Source: Pyxicephalus adspersus
Taxonomy: Eukaryota; Chordata; Amphibia; Anura; Pyxicephalidae
Assembly (NCBI RefSeq): GCF_032062135.1
Contig: NC_092862.1
Span: 92,041,262-92,105,261, forward strand
Length of the DNA: 64,000 nt
Direction of reading: 5' to 3'
Shown: positions 34,696 to 47,033 of the stretch, piece after piece
Layout of the letters: the number at the start of each line of letters is the position of its first letter
Numbering within the stretch: the stretch's first letter is position 1
The notes under the pieces: generated by a model
Databases searched by the model: none
Seen by the model: only the letters and a program-made list of their open reading frames with translations
What the model was told of the DNA's origin: nothing
Program-made: the position numbers and the translations under genes

Positions 34696-35384
34696 AGCTA
34701 GTGACCTATTCTAACCAATTTAAAAGTACAATACCTTAGCCCATGAAAAGGAGGAAAAAAGATATATAGACTGGGTGATTTTTATTTGTTCTCCTTCAAA
34801 ATAAATGTTTTAAAATTAACATATCATTGATTTATTTGTTAGATTTTTTGGCATTCCTGGCAATTAATGTTTTGAGTGTTGGCTGTAACAGGCACATTTT
34901 GTGACCTAGGTTTTTTTTCAAGTCAAAGCATTTTTCTGTGTTTACAAATCAAAATAGGTTCCTTGGTTTACATTCAGATTTGTTTTTATTCAGTGAAGCT
35001 GGTACATTATAATGGGCCATAGACATACATCAAATGTACAGGTTTAGGAGAAGGCAAAATTATCCACAGCAGCCATTGGATGAATCTTGACCGGTATAGA
35101 TGTGTGCTAAAAAATATCCATAGGTTTCCCCAATCATCTCAGAAAATCAGTAGGTCTGGCATTTGATTATCTAATGAGTAGCGGTCCTGATAGTGGCTGT
35201 GATAATAGTATTATACTCTTTTTCCACATGCAAAATTAATTCTAGTAGAAGCAGCTAGAACGTTGACACCTAGCTAATGACAGCACCGTTTCTTTATCTT
35301 CATTTACCTATTGCAAATTTGTATTCTACCTAATGAATCTAACCATCCTGAAATGGATTACTCTTGTTTATGATTCTAAAGAAT

Positions 35385-36030
35385 ATTGTGTCTTTTGTTC
35401 TTAAGCCAAGAAAGGCACACACATATGTTGCATTTCTGTTAAAATAAGAAGTTTTATTATATGGTTTGTAAAAGCTTAAATATACTGAACAATAGCGAAA
35501 GAACTGGTGCATCATAGGAGACAATAATAATTATAATACATTGCACTTATGAAGGAAGTTACTTCAAAAAAGTGTAAATATGGGGGTACAAAAAAGTGTA
35601 CAGAAAAAAGGATACTATTTTAGTATTTTTAATAATTAAACAGCATTTTTTTTAAAATCCTCCCCATGCCAATTAAATACAATACCAGGATTTTTTTACA
35701 CACAGTATTCAGATTATTAACCAAATTTTGTTCTTTAGATATCAAGTTAGGCAGTACGAGTAAACTTCATGGAAGTGAGAGGTTTGTAATCACATGATCA
35801 GCCCTTTCAAATTTTATCTATAGAACATTTATGTCTTTTGTTCTTAAGCCAAATGCAGCACATGCGTAGGCTGTGTTTCTTTGAAAAAAAAACAGCCTTC
35901 AGATAACATAGTTTTATTATATCATTTGTAAATGCCTTATGCTGAGCTATAGTCAGCTTATTGTTGCAGCGTGGGAGAAATAAATAACCATAATACATTG
36001 TATCTTTGGGAAGAGTTACCTAAAAGTTCA
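35385..36030. repeat. Diverged direct duplication, offset about 443 bases
   Basis: GTCTTTTGTTCTTAAGCCAA, AGTTTTATTATAT, TTTGTAAA and ATAATACATTG occur in the same order in copies at about 35390-35585 and 35833-36030. The family is unknown. Confidence 0.7.
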
Positions 36031-37680
36031 AATTAGAAAAGCATTTAGGTCTATGGAAAACCGACACAACTTTAGTATTGTGAAAATGTAAATTGCAATT
36101 TCATGGAATGAAAAGTACCATCCTAGGTATTACTTGCATTTCATAGATTTTTTTGGATTTTTAGGATTTTTTATATTCACATGTTGAGTTAGTTACTAGT
36201 TGAATTTGAAGTGCCATGTGAAAGGGGGCGAAGGGCTACATAAAAAAAATCTAGTAAGTAGCAATAGTTTAGCCTCTACTAAACTGATGTAATCATCAAA
36301 CTTCTTCTGATCTAAACTTCTTCTTTTTCATGAAACTGATTTAGTTAAGGAGCTTGAGTATAAAGTTTCTCAAACAGCAACAATCTAAAAGGAGGCTGAT
36401 TTAATCAAAATAATCAAAATAAATGTACAACACCTTTAAAACTAATCTATTGTGCAGTTCATATTTCCATATTAAAAACGATCCAAAGACAGGTTTTTTT
36501 GGCAGCAATTTTTTGTGTATTCAACAAAACTCATTAATACATTCTCTAGTGTATGAAACCGCAAACGACGTATTAGCACTGAGCCAGAGGACTTGCCCTG
36601 CGATTCCCTTCTCTCCTCTCCCCCCTCCCCTCCTACGTCATCTGATGGGCCAGATTCCTATGGGATGTCCTCCAATCAGATGTCTTCTATGCTTGCCGTT
36701 TACGCTGCCCAATGTGCACATGGTGAGAGGAACTCCCAGAACGCCAACCCATTAGTCCATATATGGGCGGCTTCAGGAGACTCTCCTGTCATTCAAATTT
36801 CCACTCTTGACTGTAGCGGCGGTTAATACTGCATGTAACTCTGAGACATATCCAGGGGTAAGTGCCTAAACTAACAAACCTAAATAATGGCAGAATATAC
36901 TTTGGCATGGAATAAACAGGCCTTGATTGCAATGCTTTACCCACTATAGGTTTAATAGTGGATTCTTATCAGAAGCACATTCTATACCTTCTCATCTTTA
37001 TAGTGGAGGTATACTTCATATCTAGAAGGGTAAGAAAGAATCAAAATTACCTTTAATATTCAACATAATAACTATATAAAATATAGTATATTACCTATAT
37101 AAGTTTGAATATCTACCTACTACTATGATATTTATTCTTTATTGGCCTTTCATTAAGAAAACCTATAAGAAACCCCTATACAAAAGGAGAAAGTGCTTTT
37201 TCATACAGGCTGAAGGGAATTATATTTTTTTATCTTACACCACAAAATGGCATTTGCGCACAAGTAAGGACAAAGTAAGTCTGTTACCATATTTTTATGA
37301 TATCTAATTTATTTACTTACTGTTGCTTTTAGCAGATATGCATATCTCCATATATATATATATATATATTTATAAAAGGAAAAAGCAGTATGTGGATAAC
37401 CAGTTTAGTTATTTCTGAAGTAATGAGAATGTTTGAACATATTATACATACAGGATATTCTTTTTGACACCTGATGTACATATGAGATCAAATATTAAGA
37501 CCAATATGATATTGATTATTGTAACCTTAGATAGTATATCCAAATGAAAGGGAATAAATTATTACTTAACATACAAAATAATTACAATTATTTAAATACT
37601 AATTTACTATTGTAACATATCTATTAAATATTTAGATGTTTTTAAGAAACAGTGCTTTAAATTCCAGCATACGTAGCATC

Positions 37681-37719
37681 ACCCCTGAGGAAGCCTAGAT
37701 TGGACGAAACGCGTCGGGT
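37681..37719 (+). ncRNA. Hammerhead-ribozyme-like motif of the Penelope-like element
   Basis: The core CTGAGGA (37685-37691) fits CUGANGA exactly, GAAA is at 37706-37709 and the cleavage triplet GTC at 37713-37715. Stem I pairs ACCC (37681-37684) with GGGT (37716-37719). Stem II is short: CC/GG pairs, then a G-A and an A-C mismatch. Stem III is only the CG/CG-type minimum. Hammerheads with tiny stem III are known in Penelope-like elements. Its position directly before the coding part is the expected one. Confidence 0.6.
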
Positions 37720-37869
37720 TAACAAAGCTGCGACATACGATTTCATGACCCATATTAAACAAATATGTTAGGAAACTCAACCAAACAGATCAAAAATTAG
37801 CTCACTAATCTTTAAATTCAAAATCATTTCGGAAAAAAAGTCACTTATTAACGGGCACATAAAGTTTTT

Positions 37870-39944
37870 TGAGAAGTATATTGCGGAAAGAATTAACCCC
37901 CCAGGAGTCTAAAAATTCCCTAATGTTAATCACTTAGAATGGATTAAAACAGAATGGGAGAAGGAATGTTCTAACCAATTATTGCAGATCCTTATAACAT
38001 ACTATAAAAAAGAACTGCAAGAGTTAGAAACTGAAATTAAGGATATCTATGTACAAAATAATAAACTAAGAAACTCACCAGAGTTTATTGAACAATACAA
38101 AATCCTAAAACAACATTTGGAAAGATTCAATATTTTAACCTATAATAAAAAAAGATAAAAAATTTCAGGAGGATAAATGGACAATCCTTATAAAGAAAGC
38201 ATACAAATAGGATACAACTAAAACAATAGCTACTATTTCTGCACTACCATCAAGCACGCAGAACCAATCATCACAGAACACCCAAACAACAATTAACCAA
38301 TCCCCTTCACTCAATGTCAGCAAGGCACCCATGGAAATTAACCAACCCCCTTCACTCTACGTCAGCAAGGCACCCGTTGAAAACAAAACACAAGGCAAAG
38401 AAAGGTACAAAAGTGATCACACACAACAGGACACCAATCGTAAACCCTCTCTCACAGTAGACACCCACCCTATCCCCTCAGTCAAAACACCCACAGTCCA
38501 GAATATTGATAACACCATTGCCCGTGACAATTCACATAAAATCATAGTAAATGCCAGTGAAACACAGGAAAACACTAATTCAGTTATTCCCACCACACCG
38601 GATCTGATATCATCACCCTATTTATCACCTGATTTTGCAACATTACCTTCATTAGGCCTACCTCAGGCATCATTCACCTTCGGAAAGACTCCCAAAACAC
38701 AAATTCATGAACCTTTTTTAGGGGCGTGCCCCAAAACACACACTCAGGAGTCCTTCATAGGAACACTACAGACACAACTACCCTCTCCCAAAGGATCGAA
38801 GGGAACGATCCAAAATTTCTTCACGAAAATTCCACACAAGAAGCAAAATTAGAAGTTATCAATTTATCCTCATACAAACTCAGTCCTGTGGAAGAAGATG
38901 TCCTAAAAATGGGACTGTCTTTCTGTCCTTCAAGTAAATTAAATAAATTTGAATTATTAAAGAACATAAACCTTTTTGCTAGAAGTCTTAACTTAAAACT
39001 AATGTTTAAAAGCTCTCACAAACCAAATATAAGACCAATCGGATCTGAAAAACTTAAAAATCCAAGATTTCAGAACCATAAAAATCCTACAAGAACTCCT
39101 TAATGAAAACGAACTCGTTGAAAACACTGAATGATCAATAGTCGAAAGTGAGGAAATAGAGACTGCAACCCCCCTCCCTATCAAACGACTAAAATCCACA
39201 TTCTACCCACCTCTTTTTTATTACCCATATATTCAAACATTTGTAAATTTAGTGACCAAAGACATCATAGAATGTGATTTTAGGAAAATACACCTTCCAG
39301 AAAACCTCTTTAAAATACAAGAGAAAGCCCTCCAAAAATCCTCCAGAAAAATCAATCCATTATCATAAAACCAGCTGATAAAGGTGGAAACATTGTCATA
39401 ATGAATATTCTACAATATGAAAAAATGTGTTATAAGATCCTAGACAATAAAGAATGGTATCAAACTATTGGTCCTGAAAGAATTAAAAACTTCTATGAAG
39501 AGTACTACTCAATAATAAGAGCAGGAGCGAATGCAGGCATTATTGACACTAAAACCAAAGAATTCCTCTGGAACCAACACCCAGTACTACCCACATTTTA
39601 TTCACAAAAATGCAAAAGATTCCACAGGACGCCCCATTGTGTCTGGGATTGATTCAATTTCATCTAATGCAAGCGATTTATTGAGACCATTTGTCCACAA
39701 TCTACTATCATACTTAAGGGATACAATACAGCTTCTTCAAATTTTTCAGAATATAAAGATTCCACCTAACACCACATTAGTAACTATTGACGTGGAGTCA
39801 TTATATAATTGTATCCCACACCTACTAGGTCTGGAAACAATTAGGTCAATATTTGGGATAAAAAACCCTAATCATCCAGAATACAACAAAATGATTATCA
39901 ATCTTTTGAGATATATTTTAACCCCATCACATGGGATTATCTGA
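37870..39944 (+). pseudogene. Penelope-like polyprotein remnant (N-terminal region plus partial RT)
   Basis: Fragments follow Penelope-like order. At 37930-38150: VNHLEWIKTEWEKECS and a coiled-coil-like KKELQELETEIKDI. At 38330-38850: a Pro/Thr/Ser-rich linker. At 38850-39000: VINLSSYKLSPVEEDVLKMG and LSFCPSSKLNKFEL, the conserved start of the RT-bearing part. At 39365-39440: IIKPADKGGNIVIMN. At 39630-39650: GRPIVSGIDS. At 39775-39830: PPNTTLVTIDVESLYNCIPH, the first catalytic aspartate motif. Several frameshifts and at least three stops separate them. The YxDD motif and everything after are absent. It is not functional. Confidence 0.85.
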
Positions 39945-40184
39945 CTCACACCTATGCCATAAATGTGCTGCTCTTAACTTAAACCAAAATTTCTGGGGCT
40001 CCTGTGCCATTCAAAAATGTTTGCTGCCAAGTTGTTCAGTACACTCACACCCACCTCCCTTCCATTTACTCCCGAGTGAGCTGTGATGGGAGTGACTGAC
40101 CGAGTAAATGACTCTAGAGGAGCTTCTGTGACTATGTGCTTTTTTTCAGACTATAACGTGACAAAAATGGTATTCTAATGTAAA
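39945..40184. other. Intronic DNA between two mobile elements
   Basis: Contains paired ACTCCCGAGTGAG / GAGTGACTGACCGAGT phrases but no recognised family. Confidence 0.35.
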
Positions 40185-40755
40185 TTAACCTCCCTAGTGG
40201 TTCATTTCTTTCCGGTTTTATATGTCTAAAAGCGGTACATTGTTTTTCATGAAAATTTATTTTACAGTATAATATAATAGCATAATTATAATACAGTTTG
40301 AAACACAAAATCATGTTAAAATAATAAATTGAATAAATTAAAAAATCTATATATTTAAAAAAAAAAAAATTTAATTTGTTTTAATTTTTAAAAAAAAAAA
40401 TACATAATATACTCATACTAATATATATACTGTAAAATAAATGTTCTTGAAAACAATGTACTGCTTTTACACATATAAATCCAATGTATTGCATTCAATA
40501 CAGTTATTTTGTATTGAATGCAATACAAATGGATTTTGAATTTCCCGCCCCGCCGGCAAAATACACTCATCGGGTGCGGGAGGAAGAAGACAGAGATCGC
40601 GGCGATGGACGACGCAGGACGCCGGCGGATTAGGTAAGGCTGTATTTACTAACCTTCCCATAGGTTTAACTACCCCGAGTGTGACTCAGGGTTACCGCTT
40701 TTAACAACTTTTTTCTACCCCGAGTTACACTCAGGGTTACCGCTAGGGAGGTTAA
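40185..40755 (+). mobile_element. piggyBac-like MITE with TTAA ends (571 bp)
   Basis: The ends are TTAA-CCTCCCTAGTGGTT and CCGCTAGGGAGG-TTAA, a near-perfect inverted terminus with TTAA duplications. It carries the central palindrome TTTGTATTGAATGCAATACA (about 40508), a CpG-rich block with GAATTTCCCGCCCCGCCGG, and the donor-like junction GGATTAGGTAAGG (GT at 40634-40635). It ends with a sub-terminal hairpin of ACCCCGAGTGTGACTC and ACCCCGAGTTACACTC type. Its layout matches the copies at 7.46 and 51.47 kb. It has no transposase. Termini of this type are common in amphibian genomes (knowledge). Confidence 0.85.
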
Positions 40756-42950
40756 TGTACCTACTACTTCAATAAATAACCATAAAAACACTTTTTAAAA
40801 AAAACTATTAGATTGTTAGCTTGGTCTTTTATTAAGTCATTTTTGTTTGTATATTTTTTAGTTAATTTTGCTTTTAAAGTTGTCATAACAATGCACATTT
40901 CATGGGCACTTTAAGTGGTAGCTGCTACATTATTTTACTACCAACATACTTGTGTAATGGATATCTTCTGGACAGTATCAATTGCGTTCCTTTGTGAGTC
41001 ACACAGCATGTGTTTGTATTAAGAAAGAGGAGCTTGCAAGGTACATTACAACACATTCAAAAGATGCCAGTTAATATGAAACTGTATGTTAGCCCAATGT
41101 GTAAGACTATTGCCAACAAGCAAACAACAACAGATACTTTTAAAGTTCAGGGTTCACTAGGAGGGCACCTTTTATTCTTCTTCCTGTGAAAAAGAGAAAG
41201 CTGATGAATAGTTGACAAAGAAACTATTTGCCGCTGTAATAAGAAAGGATGCTAGTGCTTTAGTTCAAATAACATTTCTGTCTGTCTGGTTTGGTACAGA
41301 AATGAACCTTCTCTCACTACAATTTAAAAAGCCAGGAAAAAGCATTGTTTCACAGTATGTTCCTAATTTGAAAAGAGCAATTTTGTTCTAACTATAATAC
41401 CAGTTTAAAATCAATCATTCTGCCACTTTAGCTTTCAAATTGCGATAATGCATCATTTCAAAGATAGGACACATGCAATGTACCTTGCTGTAAACAACAT
41501 TTCAAAAATAGAAACATAAGATTATTGTCATCATTTATCAATCCCTAATATTTAAACCGTCCTTTTTGTAAATGTAAACTTTTTGCAAAGTGTAGAAATT
41601 TTATTTATACATTAGTTTAAAAAGTGGATTCTTTAGATATATCTTATTTTATAGAGTATTTTTATTTAATTACAATTGAAACTTTTTTTTCCTAAAATAA
41701 CATTGAGTTATATTGTGTATTGGTTGCAGTCCACTCTGTGCAGCTGTATATCAGCTGAGAATCTGGGTGATCCAGGAGTCATCAGTTAATTGTTAAATCA
41801 TCTGAAAGGGTTTGACACTTTGTGGTGGAGCTGGGTAGATAAGGGGTAGTAGATAAAAACCGGCCTATGCAGGTCAGCTACAGTGTTACTTCAGTCACCT
41901 TCGTAAAAACCGTAGCGGGTCTCAATACATCAGAGTCATAGGTTACCAGACGCAAAAATTTAGGTTTTTTTGCTGAGTGAATGAAGCATGAGAACACATG
42001 CAGCAAGTTTTGCTCAACATGTTTCTTCTCCAGTAGCCTTGACAATTGGTAGATTTTGTACCCTTAAGTATTTTTTTGTAAACACTTTTTTTTTTTTGCT
42101 TTGTATGGTAAACAGTTTTCTGTTGAAATCAGTAAAGGTCCTGGTTTATAGGCTTCTGTGTTGATTAGTATTGCACCTTAGTTATAATGAATAGGCACAA
42201 AGGTTTGTGTGTTAATAATGTTAATGACATTAAAAAATTCAAATCTAAAATTAGAACTTGATAATACTAACTGCATCTAACTACATCTAATACTAATGAG
42301 TCCATCAATTCAATAAATTTAAGTTTTGATAAATTTGTTCTGTGGGAATTAAGCAATTTAAGCGTAATTAATCTAAGGATTGTTTATAAATCATTGACAT
42401 TTGTATGAATATTTTGTGAACATTGCCGTTAGGCAAATGTAGCAAAATCAAATGTTTGCATTATGTAGATATTAGATATGACCACATTCTAGTTTGGTTC
42501 ATTAAAGGTTTGCCAAAACTCTCTTTATAGTTAGGTGAATGAAGTCTAGCAAATTTTTTTGAATTTGGATCCAGGTTTTTTTTTTAATTTGGCAAATGTT
42601 TTTGGGAGTTGGGCAAACATTTTTTAAAATGTGAAGGGAGTTTTATAAGCACCTATATTTCACCATGGTATACTTTATGAATAAGAACAGAGGAGATACC
42701 TTTTGTTGTAAGAATCTTGGCTTACAGTTACAATTATTTTCACTTAACAACAGTAAATTCCAAAATCTAGACGTGAAATGTTCTATATGTTATATATTAA
42801 CTTATATTTGACCAACTGTACCAGCCACAGGTTTTTCAACAGCTAAGTGGTTTTCCTTGTCAAATATAAGCTCAGAGGGGCCTAAATTTTCATTGTTTCA
42901 ATGACTACCAGAACACTGATTTACTTGTTTCCAATATTCCATCAAGTCAC
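40756..42950. other. Intronic DNA, no recognised feature
   Basis: AT-rich intronic stretch without exon or identifiable repeat. Confidence 0.4.
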
Positions 42951-43258
42951 TGTCAAAAAAAACCCACCTTTGAAAAAGATGTAAAATCAAAGAACTTCAC
43001 ATATAATAAAACAAAACAACTAGGAGGGCAAAACAGACCCAACCAAGGGTACCAACAGCAACAGATTTCTCTGGGTGGTCAGGACTATCAGCTTTCACAG
43101 TCTTTTCAGGACTGGAGCCTTATTCCTTCTACCAAGATCCTTTATGCTTCTTGGCTCTGCCCTGCATGTCATCTTTCCTCTCTCAACTGACTCCATCCTA
43201 CAACATGCCACGTTTTCCATTCAATCCACCTTTTGCCTATCCTTCACTCAACTTAGAG
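42951..43258 (+). other. Coding-like fragment of unknown origin
   Basis: The stretch has unusual balanced composition. In two frames it gives protein-like text: PNQGYQQQQISLGGQDYQLS, then in another frame SFYQDPLCFLALPCMSSFL and NMPRFPFNPPFAYPSLN. It could be a broken retrocopy of a host mRNA joined to the CR1 piece that follows. I do not recognise the protein, and chance cannot be excluded. Confidence 0.3.
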
Positions 43259-44040
43259 TGTTCTTTGGTGTTAGTGCAATGCCAAGCTGCAATATCTAAA
43301 GCTAGCAAAATACTTTCTTGTATTAAAAGAAGAATAAACTGCAGAGATGGAGACATAACCCTGCCAATGTACAAAGCATTGGTCAGACCAGACATCTGGA
43401 ATACGCAGTCCAGTTTTGGGCACCAGTTCACAAAAAGGACATTGTGGAATTGGAGAGAGTGCAGAAAAAGGCAATTTTCTTATAAAAGGAATGCAAGATA
43501 TCAGCTATGAGGAAAGATTAGCTAAACTTAATTTATTCTCCCTTGAGAAGAGGCATTTATGGGGGATATGATCACCCTGTAAAAATATATCAATAGATAA
43601 CTCACTTCCCAATTATTCACTTTAAGGTCATTGCAAAGGACAAGGGAGCACTCTTTACGCCTGGAAGAAAAGAAATGTAATCTCTGGATAAGGAAGAGAT
43701 TCTTTACAGTAAGGTGTGTGAAATTTTGGAATAGGCTCCTTCAGGAAGCGGTTTCAGCAACTACTATAGATTGCTTTAAGAAAAAGCTGAATGATTTTCT
43801 AGAAGCACAAAATATAACTGGGTATTAAAGTAAAGATAACAGAGACTACTGATTCAGGGAACATCTGATTACCTCACAGGACTAGGAAGGAATTTATTTC
43901 GTCTTTTGGAGCAAATTGAACCTGGGTTTTTTGCCTTCCCCTGGTTCAACGATGTCCATAGGGTTTTTATCTGGGATATGTTTATTTCCCTAGTGGTTGA
44001 ACTTGATGGACTTTTTTTTTAACCCAACTATGTAACTAAT
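43259..44040 (+). pseudogene. CR1-type LINE, 3' end with ORF2 C-terminus
   Basis: At 43290-43390 it encodes AISKASKILSCIKRRINCRD and ITLPMYKALVRP, the conserved C-terminal part of CR1-like ORF2. A frameshift at about 43395 leads to a frame with EYAVQFWAPVHKKDI and the ERVQ-K block. At 43500-43555 it has ISYEERLAKLNLFSLEKR, and at 43690-43828 the FFTVR-x-x-KFWNRL block and a natural stop. The 3' untranslated part (43830-44040) ends with GTGGTTGAACTTGATGGACT and AACCCAACTATGTAAC, the typical 3' tail of this group. It is 5'-truncated, as is usual for LINE copies, and inactive. Confidence 0.85.
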
Positions 44041-45276
44041 TAGTCAAAACCTTCACAAACTGAATACAGGCATAAAGGTCAGATGCAGTGCTATAACATA
44101 ACTAGTGGTTGGCACAGGTGCTGGCTGCTAGTTCTTCAGTAGGTTTATAAACATAGAACAGACAACAGGTTTTTCAAACAGACAACAGTTTAAATCCATT
44201 TAAAGGGCTTGCCTTTTTACTACTGGCCCTTGGCAAGCCATAGGTTACTGGAGGGTACCTTTTCTCGCTATCTAAATGGTAACTATTTAGTTAGTTGGAT
44301 CAGTGCAGAAGGTGTAATTGGAGATAGTTAGATTAATATAATTATCTTTACTATTTGTTTTTCTGACATCAGATCTTATTAAGGACACCAGTTTTATGTA
44401 CTACATCCGATAAATTAATAAAAAGGTCCTTACCAAGGGCCTTCATAGATGTTTATTGATATAATTACATACTATTTCCTTACAAAAATGTTTTTATTTT
44501 GAATCAGGTACCCCGTTTATTTTCGGCCTATTATAAATGTAATATTTCTCATGTAGATGGCTATAGTAAAATATCATAGTTTGTAGTGAAGCTAGCTGCC
44601 AAGGTATATTATAGCTGCAGAGATTTTGCACTATGCCATTGAAGTGAAGACATACATCATTCAGCTGGCAGGCATTTCTCTCTACTTTTAACTGATTTGA
44701 AAATAAATAAATATTGGGTATATCACTACATTGTTTTCATTATTATATTTTTTACATTAAAATATTCCTAAGGTGTTTTTTCACAATAATAGGAAATTTG
44801 GTAATGTAGACAACATTAGGTACTGTTTGATGTAAAATAATTTAAAACTGTAGGGACTTATACCTTCAGTATGTTATTATACAGAATATTATTTTATATA
44901 TGTCAATCTTCAAAAGCGCTGTTACTAGCAACAGGGACAGATGATTTTATAATGAGGTCCATAGTTAGAGATTTGCAGTATTTGTATCACTAACTAGGGA
45001 AGACTTTCCAAAAAATGTGGAGGACACAAATAGTGTGGAGGAGGAAGTCTGCATAGGTTGCCAAGACATAGATGCAAACAAAGTATTGGCATAATATACT
45101 GTAAATATGCAAAATTTTCCATCCAATACACTACATCTATAAAACGTTTTTACAGTCCAGAATGACACGGTAATTTGAATAGGCTTAATTTGCTGGTATT
45201 TCCCAATGTTTTGATTTTCTCATTCTTCATTAGAAATTTAGGTTCACCATAATCCTAACACAGGCACCGTTGGTGC
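44041..45276. other. Intronic DNA, no recognised feature
   Basis: AT-rich intron. Nothing identified. Confidence 0.4.
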
Positions 45277-45637
45277 TTAAAGTGTACCTAAACACAGAAA
45301 TTTCACTTTACATAAAAGGGTAGACAACTCTTTTATGTAAGGTGAAAATTCTGTTTGTTTGTTTTTTAGGTGCAACATCCTTTTTTTTTTTAAAGAGTGG
45401 AGCTCCCCCCCCAATTATCGATCGAATGAATAGGAGCGTAAAGCCTGCCGGCATACCTACGTCATGCATCCCGGGAGGCTCTTGGGTGCTCCTTCTGTAC
45501 ATGCCTGAGCATCTCGGAGACGGATGCCAGGACAACGTGGGACCCGATAGAAGATACCTCCAGATCGATCAACTGTGCTGCGGGGTTGAAGGTAAGTGAA
45601 TTTTTTTTTAGGCATTTATGAGTTTAGTTTCCCTTTA
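45277..45637 (+). mobile_element. PIF/Harbinger-like MITE with TTA ends
   Basis: The left end TTA-AAGTGTACCTAAACAC and the right end GAGTTTAGTTTCCCT-TTA are inverted matches flanked by a 3-base TTA, as expected for PIF/Harbinger. A strong hairpin follows the left end: TTTCACTTTACATAAAAGGG with CTCTTTTATGTAAGGTGAAA. The GC-rich core (45400-45590) has CpGs, TACGTCATGCATCCCGGGAG and the donor-like CTGCGGGGTTGAAGGTAAGT (GT at 45592-45593). There is no transposase. Confidence 0.65.
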
Positions 45638-47033
45638 GGTCAACAGGTGTCCCTGCATCTGATGTGCATTTTAAAGACCTTCAAACACAGGTAAGCAAAT
45701 TATAGTAAAAATTATTACTCTGACAAGGACAGAATAGAAGTTAATAACATCACACACAAAGGTTCTTAAAAGTTTAATCATTTACTGCTGAAGCCACATT
45801 CAGGAAACATTTACTGTATTTAAAATCAAATGCTAATTTGCATATACCTAAATTTTCTTCTTTATGTAAAAGCCCTGGAAAAAAAGAAAACAAGGAGTAG
45901 CATTTATTTTTAGTAGTAGTTAGTTGTTCCTATCCCATAGAACCCTAATATGTCTATATACATCAGTATTGTTTTACAGAAAATATGTGTTTTGAAACAT
46001 TTTTATGTTACCCTGTGTCTAATTACCAGTTTGTTTTGTGCCAATGTTCACTGGTTTATAATTGCATTCAGTTCTACAGCACTCTCAAAGAGCACAGTCT
46101 AAATAAATGGTAAAATGAATACAAGGTACCAATGGAAAATTACAACTGTTTGATCTGATGTTCAAAGAGTTTGTTACAACCAGACAGTAAAAATCATGCT
46201 GTCGCATGATGTATAACAGTAGTCCTGGCAAGCAAAATTATGAGCAAATATGACATGAGTATAAAAAATATGTGCTACTTTATTTATTAAGATGTTTTAT
46301 TAAGCAGTCTTGAAGCTGTTCGGTGTTGGCAGATTCAGAAAACATTTGTCAGCTCTTTAAACTGAGAATATATACTGTTATTTAAACTGCATTACTGTAG
46401 TAGTATTGGGTATGTAAAAGATATGCTAGGCGGTATTTAAACAAAGTCTGGGACATAATTAAAATTAATTACAAGTATGGACTAATTAGAATGGTCTGTT
46501 AATGCCCTGAACATGGTGAATCCACGTGACAAAATTTTTCAGTATAAAAGATGCGTAAAAAAAACTCAAAACGTTAATATTTACATTTCTTTATAATGTC
46601 TATAATGTATAATTTATGCCCACTTCCCTCCTTTTTTTAATTACTTAAATGTAGTGTTAACATCAAGTAACCACATTCTTCCTTCAAAGCCTTTGTCTAT
46701 CATAGGACTTGTTTTTGTTACAGTACAAGAGAGTTAGCAAAATCACAAGCACTTGAGTATAAACCGGATTTTATGAGAAAGATGAAAATTAGGAATAAAG
46801 TGTAGTTTAAACTGAATCTGTAGTCAGGCATGTAAGAGTTTGTATTTGAAAAGTTGTTGCTCTAGGTACATATAAAAAGCACAAGTAAAGTAGCTTTGTC
46901 ATTATTAATACAAATTTTAATGCTTGGTTTCAGTTTGTTATCAATGTTCTGCATTTTCCTTGTAAAGTGTACAACAGGGATTAAAAAGGTGATCAGAAGA
47001 CCAGTACAAAAAGCCAATCAGATGTGATACACT
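45638..47033. other. Intronic DNA, no recognised feature
   Basis: AT-rich intronic stretch. Nothing identified. Confidence 0.4.

Larger units (their letters stand above)
36585..39944 (+). mobile_element. Penelope-like retroelement, truncated, in STAC intron 1
   Basis: The element begins with a GC-rich 5' region (36590-36840) and a donor-like ATATCCAGGGGTAAGTG (36848-36864). A hammerhead-like motif lies at 37681-37719. Broken coding sequence then runs to 39944, ending within the reverse transcriptase palm before the catalytic YxDD block. No GIY-YIG endonuclease and no 3' terminus are present. The 5' boundary is inferred from the change in composition and from similarity of layout to the 1.2-2.6-kb copy. 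Confidence 0.75.

Noticed and set aside
45342..45599. 85-residue open frame as a small protein
   Set aside because: It spans the GC-rich core of a MITE and continues through its donor-like site. No homology is evident.
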